The notes below the pieces were generated by a model. It saw only the letters and a program-made list of their open reading frames with translations. It had not been told where the DNA came from and did not search any database. The position numbers and the translations under genes are program-made. From CAVYUC01 sp963783085 (GTDB lineage: Bacteria > Bacteroidota > Bacteroidia > Bacteroidales > Prolixibacteraceae), in the NCBI GenBank assembly GCA_963783085.1, contig CAWAMJ010000007.1, positions 62,001 through 126,000 of the forward strand: DNA of 64,000 nucleotides. Direction: 5' to 3'. This document shows positions 55,312 to 64,000 of this stretch, in pieces (position 1 is the first letter of the stretch; every line of letters starts with the position of its first letter).

Positions 55312-55905
55312 GTGAATTTAAACCAAGATAAAGAGTATTGGCAAACCATCTGGGAAAATTTTAAAAATGGCGATCGTCGATCATTCGAAATTATTTACAA
55401 TGAATTTGTAGATGCATTGTTTGCTTATGGCTCCAAAATAACTAAAGATCGCAATCTTCTGGAGGATGCCGTTCACGACCTTTTTATCGATGTTTATACT
55501 TATGGAAAAAGTTTGCGTCAACCGGAATATTTGGAATTTTATCTTTATAAAACCCTCAGGAATATTCTAATCCGGAAGTTTAGGGAAAATAATCGTTTCA
55601 ATAAAAACGTAAATACTCCGGAACAATTCGATTTAACATTTCCGGTGGAAGAAACAAATGAAGAAGCTTTACAAACGGAGAAACGCTTCCAGTTGTTGCA
55701 ACGGGAAATAAAAAACCTGGATGCAAAAAAAAGAGAGCTTCTTTTTTTGAAATTTAACAGCGGGCTTACTTATTCTGAGATTGGTAAATTGCTGGAGATG
55801 AAGCCCGACACAGTGAAAAAACAAGTGCATAGATTGCTATCCTATTTCAGGGATAAGTTGGGCGCCACATTTTTTGAATTACTTGTAATTTGTTTTAAAG
55901 CATAA
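55312..55905 (+). CDS. ECF RNA polymerase sigma factor (sigma-70 family)
   Basis: This 197-aa protein starts at a GTG. Region 2 is marked by FEIIYNEFVDALFAYGSKIT and EDAVHDLFIDVYTYGKSL, region 4 by KKRELLFLKFNSGLTYSEIG and EMKPDTVKKQVHRLLSYFR. This is the Bacteroidota type that directs SusC/SusD expression. The next genes encode a FecR anti-sigma and an STN-containing SusC, the full cell-surface signalling set: receptor occupancy relieves FecR, freeing the sigma factor to transcribe its PUL. Confidence 0.95.
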   Translation: MNLNQDKEYWQTIWENFKNGDRRSFEIIYNEFVDALFAYGSKITKDRNLLEDAVHDLFIDVYTYGKSLRQPEYLEFYLYKTLRNILIRKFRENNRFNKNVNTPEQFDLTFPVEETNEEALQTEKRFQLLQREIKNLDAKKRELLFLKFNSGLTYSEIGKLLEMKPDTVKKQVHRLLSYFRDKLGATFFELLVICFKA

Positions 55906-55975
55906 TTTTTTTTCCCGTTTTTTGTCCCCTTTTTCGGGTTTCTTTCTCTTCCACCTAAACAACATTAATTTCCGC

Positions 55976-57163
55976 ATGGATATTTACGAAAAATTGATAG
56001 ATAACCCGCTTTTTTTCAAATGGATATATTTTCCTTCGGAAGAATTGGAAATGTACTGGCAAAATTACATGGAACAGTATCCCGGCCAATCCGCGCAAAT
56101 TTTAAAATTTAAACAAAAATTTGAAGAACATTTCAAATATAAAAATGAGCAGTTAGGCGAAATCGATAAGAAGAAACTGGCACAGCGCATCCTTCGAAAA
56201 ATGGACAAGGTGGATCAAAGGAATAAGCGTAAAACATTTATCTACACTTTTATGCGGTACGCTGCTGTGGCTTTATTGTTTTTTGTTACAGGAAGTAGCC
56301 TGGTTTATCTGTACATGGAAAGCAGGCAGTCTGAACTGGTTATTGAAGGTTCAGTGCTGCCTGCCCCGGCACAGGGGCCCATATTGATAATTGGTAATGA
56401 TCAGCAGATTCAACTGAACCAGGGTAAATCAGAATTGGATTATTCCCGGAAAGATGAAATTATCGTTGACCAGAAAACCCTGAACAAACGAAAAGATGGT
56501 AAAACACCGGAAATGAATACGCTCGTTATACCTTACGGAAACCGCTCACTTGTGACGCTGGCAGATGGTTCACGCGTATGGTTAAATGCCGGCAGCCGTC
56601 TGATTTATCCCTCGGTATTTAAGAACAAAACAAGAGAGGTGTTTTTAACCGGAGAAGCATTTTTTAATGTTGAGAAGAATCAAAAACAGCCTTTTATTGT
56701 AAAAACTTCAGACGTTGATGTAAAGGTTTTAGGAACACGTTTTAACATTTCAGCCTATCCCGAGGATTATTCTATACAAACAGTTTTGGCAGAAGGAAGC
56801 GTTGAAATTAATCGCCAACAAGGAGGATTGTTCGAAAAAGGAATTACTCTGATACCGGGACAGTTGGCTTATTTTAATAAAAAAAGTCAGGAAACCAGAA
56901 TTTTTACGGTGAATATTGAACATTATATTTCATGGACCGATGGGCTTTTTAGCTTTTCCAACACAGATTTAAACCGGATTATGAAAAAGCTCGAACGGTA
57001 TTACAATATTCATTTTCAGTTTGATGATTCCTTAAAAGGCTCCATTCAAATCACCGGAAAACTCGATGTAACAAAAGAACAATCAGAAGTTTTTGAATAC
57101 CTGTCAAAATTAACCGGATTGAAGTTTATAAAAATCAGTGATAACAGATACTTAATCAAATGA
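55976..57163 (+). CDS. FecR-family anti-sigma factor
   Basis: The ATG at 55976 (MDIYEKLIDNPLFFKW) is preferred over the TTG at 55922; 395 aa. Cytoplasmic part ~1-92, one membrane helix ~93-113 (YAAVALLFFVTGSSLVYLYM), then a periplasmic FecR domain with TLVIPYGNRSLVTLADGSRV, WLNAGSRLIYP, GEAFFNVEKNQKQPFIVKT, VKVLGTRFNISAYPED, and a C-terminal DUF4974-like domain (TDLNRIMKKLERYYNIHFQF). It should hold the ECF sigma encoded just upstream and be contacted by the STN domain of the downstream SusC. Confidence 0.96.
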   Translation: MDIYEKLIDNPLFFKWIYFPSEELEMYWQNYMEQYPGQSAQILKFKQKFEEHFKYKNEQLGEIDKKKLAQRILRKMDKVDQRNKRKTFIYTFMRYAAVALLFFVTGSSLVYLYMESRQSELVIEGSVLPAPAQGPILIIGNDQQIQLNQGKSELDYSRKDEIIVDQKTLNKRKDGKTPEMNTLVIPYGNRSLVTLADGSRVWLNAGSRLIYPSVFKNKTREVFLTGEAFFNVEKNQKQPFIVKTSDVDVKVLGTRFNISAYPEDYSIQTVLAEGSVEINRQQGGLFEKGITLIPGQLAYFNKKSQETRIFTVNIEHYISWTDGLFSFSNTDLNRIMKKLERYYNIHFQFDDSLKGSIQITGKLDVTKEQSEVFEYLSKLTGLKFIKISDNRYLIK

Positions 57164-57255
57164 ATGAAAAGAAACCGGAAAATGGTCGCACATCTCCCGG
57201 TTCAGCTAAATAATACCTTTTTACAGTATTTATTATTTATAAAACAATCAAATTT

Positions 57256-60200
57256 ATGAAAAAAATGGGATTAACAGGTTTCCTTGATCCGGGAACCGCA
57301 AAAAAGACATGGCGTGTTATGCGATTAACAATGGTGCTTATTTTAGGAATGATGATGACTGCGAATGCCAGGACGTATTCGCAGGAAACGAAATTGGACA
57401 TCCGGCTAAACAACCGGACTCTTCGCGATGTGATTAAATATATAGAGGACAACAGCGAGTTTGTTTTTCTCTATAAAAATGAGGATGTTAATGTGGATAA
57501 AGTAGTAGATATCAACTTAAAAAATGCCACCATTGACGAAATTCTCGACAAAGTTTTTAAAGATGAAGCTATTGCTTATGATGTCTATGATCGGCAAATT
57601 ATTATTCGAAAAGCGAACGAAAAGATAGTTTTGGTTCAACAGGAAAAGAAAACCATTTCCGGGAAAGTTACTGACATAAATAATGAGCCATTGCCCGGCG
57701 TTTCCGTGGTTGTAAAAGGCACTACCACTGGCACGGTCACTGGTCCTGACGGAAACTTTTCGTTAACGGTTCCGTCTGATGTACAATCGCTCCAGTTTTC
57801 ATTTGTTGGAATGAAAACAATGGAAGTACCGTTGGAGGGAAAAACATCCATTACTGTTACTATGGACGAAGAAGTGGTTGGAATGGATGAGGTCGTTGCA
57901 ATCGGTTACGGAACCATGCAGAAACGACATCTTACCGGAGCAATAGGGTCGATGCAAATGGATGAAACGTTGGAAAGTCGACCAGTAGTAGATTTTGGGC
58001 AAGCGATGTATGGTAAAATTGCTGGAGTTCAGGTGCTTAATGCAAGCGGTCGTCCCGGAGAATCCACGAGGATTCAAATTAGGGGGGTAAACTCAATAAG
58101 TGCAGGTAGTGAACCATTAATAGTAGTTGATGGAGTAAATACTTCCTGATTATGATTTAAATTCAATTAATTCCGCAGATATTGAGTCGATAGAAGTTTT
58201 AAAAGATGCTGCATCTGCTGCCATTTACGGTTCAAGAGGCGCGAATGGTGTTATTTTGGTTACTACAAAAACCGGAAAGCCAGGAAGCCCTCGATTAACG
58301 GTTAATTATACGTACTCAAGTCAACGAGTAATGAGAAAGGTGGATGTAATGAACGGGCCGGAATATGCTCAAGCCGCAATAGATGCGGCCCAAAATGGTT
58401 GGGTTGACAGTGGGGGGGATCCAAATGCACCAAATACAATCGAAGCCAGAGCTGAATATAAATATACCTGGCCTGAAGCATTGGAACACCCGGAAACGTT
58501 AGCAAATACCTATTGGCAGGATATATCATATCGTGTAGCTCCAATGCATCAAGCCGATTTAAGTTTCTCAGGAGGTGATGAAAGAACGAGTTATTATTTG
58601 TCTGCTGGACTTATTAATCAGGAAGGTATAGTTATTAAGTCTGATTATCAGAAGTACACGTTAAATTTAAAAGCCGACACCAAAGTAAATGACTGGTTAT
58701 CATTGGGAGGTATGCTTAATATTTCATATGACAATGAAAGCGAACCTAACTCATATACCTTAACAGGTGCGACACAATACCCTTCAATTTATCCGGTTTA
58801 TGCACCAAGTGGATTATTAGGTGGGCCAAGCACTCTCGAAGGTTTTGAGAATTACGATGGTATCTTATTTCGTGCATACCATGGACATCCTTACCAGGGT
58901 ATAAATGAAGATGATTTAACGCACCGGTTTAATACGGCCGGTAATTTATTTGCTGAAATTGAGATAATTCCAGGTTTAAAATACAGAAGTTCATTCAATG
59001 CATTTTACAAAAGAAACGATCATACATTTTATTCACCAACAGATAGAAACCTTGGCATCAGTTATCGAGCTGAATTTGATTCTGAAATGAGTCGTACCTT
59101 ATATTACACAGCGGAGAATTTACTTATTTTCAAAAAAACATGGAATGAACATCAAATTGATGCAGTTGGTGGATATGAATTTAATCATCGTGAATATTAT
59201 TGGCTGTATGGTGAAAGAAGAGATTATGATAATGATTTAGTTCGGTATTTAGCCGCAGGTAAAACTATTCAGGATGCTGATGATAATGCTTATTACTATA
59301 ACCTTGTTTCCATTTTAGGGAGGATTAATTATAATTATAAAGGGAAATATATGGCTTCTGTATCTTTTAGACGCGACGGATCCTCCCGTTTTGGACCAGG
59401 AAACAAATGGGGAAATTTTCCATCGTTCTCAGCAGGCTGGAGAATAAGTGAAGAAACCTTTTTGAGTAATTACCAATGGTTGAGCAATTTAAACTTACGT
59501 GCAAGTTATGGATTAACGGGCAACGATAATTTTGGTAATTATCGTTGGATAAGTGCCATGAGCCAGGGAAGGGCTGCCTTAGGAGATAACTTACTTACCA
59601 CATATTATCCTTCACGGGTTGAAAATCCTGATTTGGCATGGGAGAGAACAAGAGTTTTAAATATTGGTTTTGACTTTGGGATAATGGATAACAGGTTTTT
59701 GCTGAGTGCTGACTTTTACAAATCTAATTCTGATGGACTGCTTTTGGATGTACCTGTACCATCTACTTCAGGATTCACAGAAGTTTTTAGGAATATTGGG
59801 GCACTTCAGACCAAAGGACTTGAATTAAATCTTACATCACACAATTTAACAGGAAAATTAAAATGGGATTCACAGCTTACCTTCTCAACAAATAACAGTG
59901 AGATAACTAAACTTGGGCCAGATAATGCTCCAATGATCCTGCAAAAAACCAATATTGAGATAATCAATGAAATAGGACAGACGCCGTTTAGTTTTTATGC
60001 ATACCAATACGATGGTGTCTATATGAATCAAGCTGAAATCGATGCTGATCCGGTAGAATATCCTTTTTCGGTACATCCAGGTGACGGAAGATATAAGGAT
60101 ATTAATAATGATGGTGTTATTAATTCTGATGACAGAACAATTATTGGAAATGGTCAACCTGATTTTATATGGGCCTTCACTAATTCTTTCCGATATAAAA

Positions 60201-60664
60201 ATTTTGATTTTAGTTTCATGTTTCATGGTAGTGTTGGCGGTGATGTTTACGATGCAGTAAGGCGTCGTTCCCTATTTTATCATGAAGGAAGAAATTATTT
60301 AGGTGAGCTTAATAATCGTTGGCGTTCAGTAGCAGAACCAGGAGATGGTTATCATTACAAACTTTCCGTTGACATTGATGGATTGGAAAAAACGGCATCA
60401 AGTTATTGGCTTACTGATGGAACGTATACCAGACTTAAAGATGTCACTTTAGGTTATACATTCTCAAGTAATTTGATACAAAAAATCGGGCTTGCAGGCG
60501 CAAGGATCTATTTCAATGGAACAAATTTATTTTCTATTCAATCCACAACTGCGATCGATCCTGAGAACTCTACCTCTAGTACAGATCCTGCTACGATTGG
60601 TGTACAATTTTCACCATATCCAAGTGCAAAGACATATACGTTTGGTATAAATGTTAAATTTTAA
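57256..60664 (+). pseudogene. STN-type SusC TonB-dependent receptor, broken by a 1-nt frameshift at ~58143
   Basis: The 5' frame (57256-58149, 297 aa) has a signal segment, an STN domain (~47-118, LRDVIKYIEDNSEFVFLYKN), a carboxypeptidase-regulatory domain (~132-215) and the start of the plug, then stops at TGA 58147-58149 after VDGVNTS. The next frame carries on with DYDLNSINSADIESIEVLKD and runs to 60664 through the barrel. Removing one T from ACTTCCT at 58141-58147 restores one 1135-aa receptor. The cause may be a real inactivating mutation, a phase switch or a base-calling error. Arginine codons change at the join: none of the 13 before it are AGA, while about 10 of the first 23 after it are. 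The STN domain pairs it with the upstream ECF/FecR. Confidence 0.88.
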
Positions 60665-60675
60665 ATTGAGCAAAA

Positions 60676-62139
60676 ATGAAATCAATAAAATATATACTGA
60701 TTGTTGCCTTACTTCTCGAATTAGGTGCATGTAATGAAGATAAATATCTAAATTTGTATCCACTAACTCAGATCTCCGAAGGGAATTTTTATAATAATCA
60801 ACTTGAACTGCAACAGGCTGTTGATGATGTTTACAGGCAATTGGGACTCTTAGCCGATGCCCAAAATGTGGCAGATTTATATGGAGAATTATTTTCTGAT
60901 AATACTTATATTGCATTTCAACTTGGAGGCACCCCTGTTGATGATCCGATTTCAAGACATGAAATTCGATCAAGTAACGCAAGAATTTTGGATGCGTGGG
61001 AAAATAGTTATAATTCCATATACATATGCAACAATATTTTATTTCAAATTGAAAAAACTGATGTTAAGGTTGAAGAAAGTTTGAAATACAGATGGATGGC
61101 TGAAGCTACGTTAGTGCGATCTTTTGCATATTTTAATCTTGTTAGAGCATTTGGAGATATCCCCCTGATTACTTCAAAGATTTCACCAACTGAGGCTTAC
61201 GATTATCTTCGGGAGAGCAAAGATAAAGTGTACCAGCAATTAATTACAGATCTCACATTTGCGAAAAATAATTTGTCTGCAACTTATTCTGGTGAAAATG
61301 TTGGACGCGTAACAAAATATGGTGCTTCTGCTCTTTTGGCAAAAATATATTTAACAATTGGAGACAAATCGGCTGCCAAATCAGAACTTGAGTTTATCAT
61401 AAATAGCAATCAGTTTTCACTGGATGCAAATAATGATGGTACTATCAATTTGGATGATTATCAATTCATTTTTGCTCCCGAAACAAAAAATTGTAAGTCT
61501 TCTGTTTTGGAAGCTCAATATCTTGCTGGTCCAAATGCATTCAATTCGAATCATCAGACGGAATATACACCATATCATCATGCATTTCATTTGCCTGGAA
61601 TAGATGATGTTTTTAGAGGTGGTGGTGTAAATACTCCAACTGATGATCTGGCAGCAGAATTTGAGGATGGAGATCCTCGCAAAGAGATAAGTATCTATCC
61701 TGGATATATAAATCTGAGTACAGGAGAATTTGTAGATTATCCGTTTACAATGAAATTTTTCGATCCGGAATGGACAAATCCGGGGCAAAACTTTGAAGTT
61801 ATTAGATATGCAGATATTCTTTTAATGTATGCAGAAGTTGCAGGTGATGTCGAATATCTAAATATGGTACGCAGTCGCGTTGGAATGCCGCTTTTCGGTT
61901 CCGATGACTATCCGTCTAATTTGTATCCTACCCTTGATCTGGCAATTGAACATGAAAGAAGAATTGAGCTTTGTTTTGAGATGCACAGGATGTTTGATTT
62001 AGTTAGGACAGGGCGTGCGGCTGCTGTATTAGATAGGAAAATAACAATACCTGGATTCAGAAGCGATAGATTATTATTTCCAATTCCTGAATATGCTATT
62101 GATGTTAATCCTGATCTTACACAAAACAACGGATACTAA
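60676..62139 (+). CDS. SusD/RagB-like glycan-binding lipoprotein
   Basis: This 487-aa protein has a lipoprotein signal (MKSIKYILIVALLLELGAC, Cys19). SusD landmarks are RWMAEATLVRSFAYFNLVRA, KYGASALLAKIYLTIGDKSA, VIRYADILLMYAEVAGDV, AIEHERRIELCFEMHRMFDL and a final PIPEYAIDVNPDLTQNNGY. It begins 11 bases after the frameshifted SusC ends and is its partner. The gene shares the AT-rich codon style of the 3' half of that SusC. A strong terminator follows. Confidence 0.95.
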   Translation: MKSIKYILIVALLLELGACNEDKYLNLYPLTQISEGNFYNNQLELQQAVDDVYRQLGLLADAQNVADLYGELFSDNTYIAFQLGGTPVDDPISRHEIRSSNARILDAWENSYNSIYICNNILFQIEKTDVKVEESLKYRWMAEATLVRSFAYFNLVRAFGDIPLITSKISPTEAYDYLRESKDKVYQQLITDLTFAKNNLSATYSGENVGRVTKYGASALLAKIYLTIGDKSAAKSELEFIINSNQFSLDANNDGTINLDDYQFIFAPETKNCKSSVLEAQYLAGPNAFNSNHQTEYTPYHHAFHLPGIDDVFRGGGVNTPTDDLAAEFEDGDPRKEISIYPGYINLSTGEFVDYPFTMKFFDPEWTNPGQNFEVIRYADILLMYAEVAGDVEYLNMVRSRVGMPLFGSDDYPSNLYPTLDLAIEHERRIELCFEMHRMFDLVRTGRAAAVLDRKITIPGFRSDRLLFPIPEYAIDVNPDLTQNNGY

Positions 62140-62170
62140 TTTTCTGTAAGATAAAAGAAGTAAAATAATT

Positions 62171-62210
62171 AAACTATAACATCCATTTACGGGTGTTATA
62201 GTTTTTTTAA
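62171..62210 (+). terminator. Rho-independent terminator after SusD
   Basis: A 14-bp stem: AAACTATAACATCC (62171-62184) with GGGTGTTATAGTTT (62191-62204, one G.U), loop ATTTAC, then a T-run. It lies only 17 bases before the next start codon, so partial read-through or a short leader is possible. Confidence 0.9.
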
Positions 62211-62220
62211 TAAATGTAAA

Positions 62221-64000
62221 ATGCGGGTTTCAAAAATTATCAAATTCATCGATTTCTTATTAATAGTTCTGATTTTCTTATCGAGCTGTAATAAAAATGT
62301 CAATGAGATTGGGCAAAATGAGGCAATCCGGGTATATTTAGAATATGCCGATGGTAAAGATAGAGGAATGTTTGAGTCCAAAACGAATAACAAGGGTTTT
62401 CAGGATGAAAATTTTGATGCAACAACAACTATGGTTGTAAATTGGCATCGGCTTTCTGAGGTAGACCCAGGAAAAAACGCTCGCTTGAGGTATAGAAGAG
62501 TTTTCCCGTCAATTTCAAGATGGTTAATCGAGGATGGAAATTCATTTAATTTTTGGAATAGAACCGAATTAATAAACAGGGTTATTTTAAAAAATCTTTC
62601 TTCCAATTCCATATATGAATTTAACGTAAAGGAAAATGGAGAAACATTCAGATTTAGGACTATGCCTTCAGAATTAGAGGATCGACCAGTGAAGATTGTG
62701 GTAGCCAGTGATCTTCAAAGTCCTGATTGGAATTATCCCGCACTTGAAATTGTAAAGACGGCTGCATTACAAGAACCTGATTTGTTTGTGGGTGTAGGTG
62801 ACTTTCTCAATACAAATGGAGATCCAAACAGTTTGAAGGCAGCAAATGACTGGGCACATTATTTGGATATTTTGTATAGCGTTAATAATGGATATTTTTT
62901 TTATGACTTAAAAATTGACGGGAAGGTTTATAAGAATATTATTATCCCCCACATGGTAGTGGTAGGAAACCATGACATAGAAGGACAACTTATGCATCCG
63001 AGAGACGTTAATACCACGGGCGAGCCCAAATATCCTAAATTTACGGGACCTAATTGGCTGGAACTTTTATTTCATTTCCCTTTTTCCAGTGAAGGGTTCT
63101 CTAGTGAAGTAAATCCTGTACATCCGAATATTAATAACCAAACTCTTGTTAAAGGATTTAACAAAGGTGGATTTGGAAGCATGAGTTTTGGAGACTATCT
63201 TCTAATTATTGATCTAAATAACATCCAGTTTTGGGAGGGGGAACCCAATTCCGAATTGAGAGACTGGAAAGGTGACCTTATCACAGATAAATGGCCTTGG
63301 TACGGTCAAATACAATCAGATGTAAGACAAGATTTATGGTTGAAGCATACATTGGAGAACCGTTCGTATAAACATATAATTCCATTTTATCATCGAGGTT
63401 TGTTTGGTGGAGCAAGACTTAATATGAGTCACAAAAACAGAGATATATTGAAATACTGGCTGCCTCTATTTTATAAGTATAATGTGAAGTTCATTACAGA
63501 AGCTCATGATCATTTGTATAAAAGAACAGTACCCCTAAAAATTACAAATAGCCAACCAAAGGATACATATATGGAACAACTGCCCTATAAACCACTAAGC
63601 TGGAATTTAGTCGATGTTCCCGAAACCTACCTTGAGGATTATTATACTGTAAATTGTATTAAAAATAATGAAACCCATGAAATTGTGGGATGGGAATTCG
63701 ACGGTAATTATATAACATATGATAAACAGGGATTTATAGTACAGGGTGACGGGGGCTGGGCAGCTGGTCGGCGTAATAAAGGAGATCGACAAGCAGGTAA
63801 TGCCGGATGGTGGTTTGTAGATAAATCAAAGGGTGGTGAGATTATCGACGGTAAGGATTCTTATTATTTAACGGTTATAAATTTGAGCAATAATGAAATC
63901 GAGATTGAATCCTTTTTTCCAAATAAACTAATCAATTTTCAAAATGGTAAATTGCCGTTTCCTATGAAGAAAGTTAAATGGGATTTTGATAGTTTGAGAT
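62221..64000 (+). CDS. Calcineurin-like metallophosphoesterase lipoprotein, 3' end outside window
   Basis: The frame is open from ATG 62221 to the window end (593 residues). It begins with a lipoprotein signal ending FLSSC (Cys23). An N-terminal Fn3-like part (~residues 30-155, closing FRFRTM) precedes a metallophosphoesterase domain with VVASDLQS near 160, VGVGDFLN near 191, VVGNHD near 246 and EAHDH near 427. This resembles purple-acid-phosphatase-like enzymes. The usual Asp-x-His of motif I reads Asp-Leu-Gln, a known type of variation. It probably releases phosphate from a glycan or organophosphate at the cell surface. It follows SusD behind a terminator and has the same AT-rich style, so it likely belongs to the same PUL. 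Confidence 0.85.
   Translation, partial: MRVSKIIKFIDFLLIVLIFLSSCNKNVNEIGQNEAIRVYLEYADGKDRGMFESKTNNKGFQDENFDATTTMVVNWHRLSEVDPGKNARLRYRRVFPSISRWLIEDGNSFNFWNRTELINRVILKNLSSNSIYEFNVKENGETFRFRTMPSELEDRPVKIVVASDLQSPDWNYPALEIVKTAALQEPDLFVGVGDFLNTNGDPNSLKAANDWAHYLDILYSVNNGYFFYDLKIDGKVYKNIIIPHMVVVGNHDIEGQLMHPRDVNTTGEPKYPKFTGPNWLELLFHFPFSSEGFSSEVNPVHPNINNQTLVKGFNKGGFGSMSFGDYLLIIDLNNIQFWEGEPNSELRDWKGDLITDKWPWYGQIQSDVRQDLWLKHTLENRSYKHIIPFYHRGLFGGARLNMSHKNRDILKYWLPLFYKYNVKFITEAHDHLYKRTVPLKITNSQPKDTYMEQLPYKPLSWNLVDVPETYLEDYYTVNCIKNNETHEIVGWEFDGNYITYDKQGFIVQGDGGWAAGRRNKGDRQAGNAGWWFVDKSKGGEIIDGKDSYYLTVINLSNNEIEIESFFPNKLINFQNGKLPFPMKKVKWDFDSLR

Noticed and set aside
58256..60664. Independent gene for the 802-aa receptor fragment
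   Set aside because: It begins mid-plug with no signal peptide, and the frame continues upstream to the frameshift at ~58143, so it is the 3' part of the same SusC.

Overview
The window looks like a chromosomal segment of a marine or sediment Bacteroidota, most likely of the Marinilabiliales/Prolixibacteraceae type. That placement is inferred from two SusC/SusD pairs, an ECF sigma/FecR/STN-receptor signalling cassette, GH92 enzymes, many lipoproteins with Bacteroidota-style lipoboxes, and promoters of the TTTG / TAnnTTTG type. No rRNA, tRNA, phage or plasmid genes were seen.

Layout. 1-13.4 kb: a same-strand run of secreted uronic-acid-polysaccharide enzymes: a 5'-truncated heparinase II/III protein, a BNR_4 propeller protein, a GH88 unsaturated glucuronyl hydrolase lipoprotein, a second heparinase II/III protein, a PL8 lyase with the complete catalytic set, a second BNR_4 protein and a third heparinase II/III protein, closed by a hairpin. 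Lyases would cut the chain by beta-elimination and GH88 would remove the unsaturated uronic acid left behind. 13.5-14.6 kb: a DUF202 membrane protein and a small barrel-like protein. 14.6-18.3 kb: repeat-rich DNA (four ~470-bp tandem units with 7-bp periodicity) that brackets a DUF4160 / DUF2442-XRE gene pair. 18.3-24.9 kb: two GH92 alpha-mannosidase-like lipoproteins, a REP-associated tyrosine transposase (RAYT) between them, and a DUF1080 protein, all on the minus strand.

25-35.7 kb: mostly housekeeping and redox genes: an SDR protein, an anaerobic ergothioneine pair (eanB-eanA), a Crp/Fnr-type regulator, YceI, an ABC1/UbiB kinase-like protein, DUF1206, a secreted unknown, a DUF2007/zinc-ribbon protein, a monohaem cytochrome c lipoprotein and an SMR transporter. 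36.0-38.5 kb: a 2.5-kb array of ~270-380-bp hairpin-rich tandem repeats. 38.8-45.0 kb: SusC, SusD and a formylglycine sulfatase. 45.6-55.0 kb: two very large genes (1727 and 1379 aa) with no signal peptide and no family I can recognise. 55.3-64.0 kb: ECF sigma, FecR anti-sigma, an STN-type SusC broken by a 1-nt frameshift, SusD, and a metallophosphoesterase lipoprotein running off the end.

The most unusual features are (i) the giant two-gene module at 45.6-55 kb; (ii) palindromic repeats that have entered coding sequence: REP elements inside both the RAYT gene and a neighbouring GH92 lipoprotein in the same reading frame, and a different twin-hairpin element that supplies the n-region of a BNR_4 signal peptide; (iii) an eanB-eanA pair whose key residues match the known enzymes by spacing; (iv) a SusC gene whose two halves differ in arginine codon use, with the frameshift at the join; and (v) several families of structured intergenic repeats shared between distant parts of the window.
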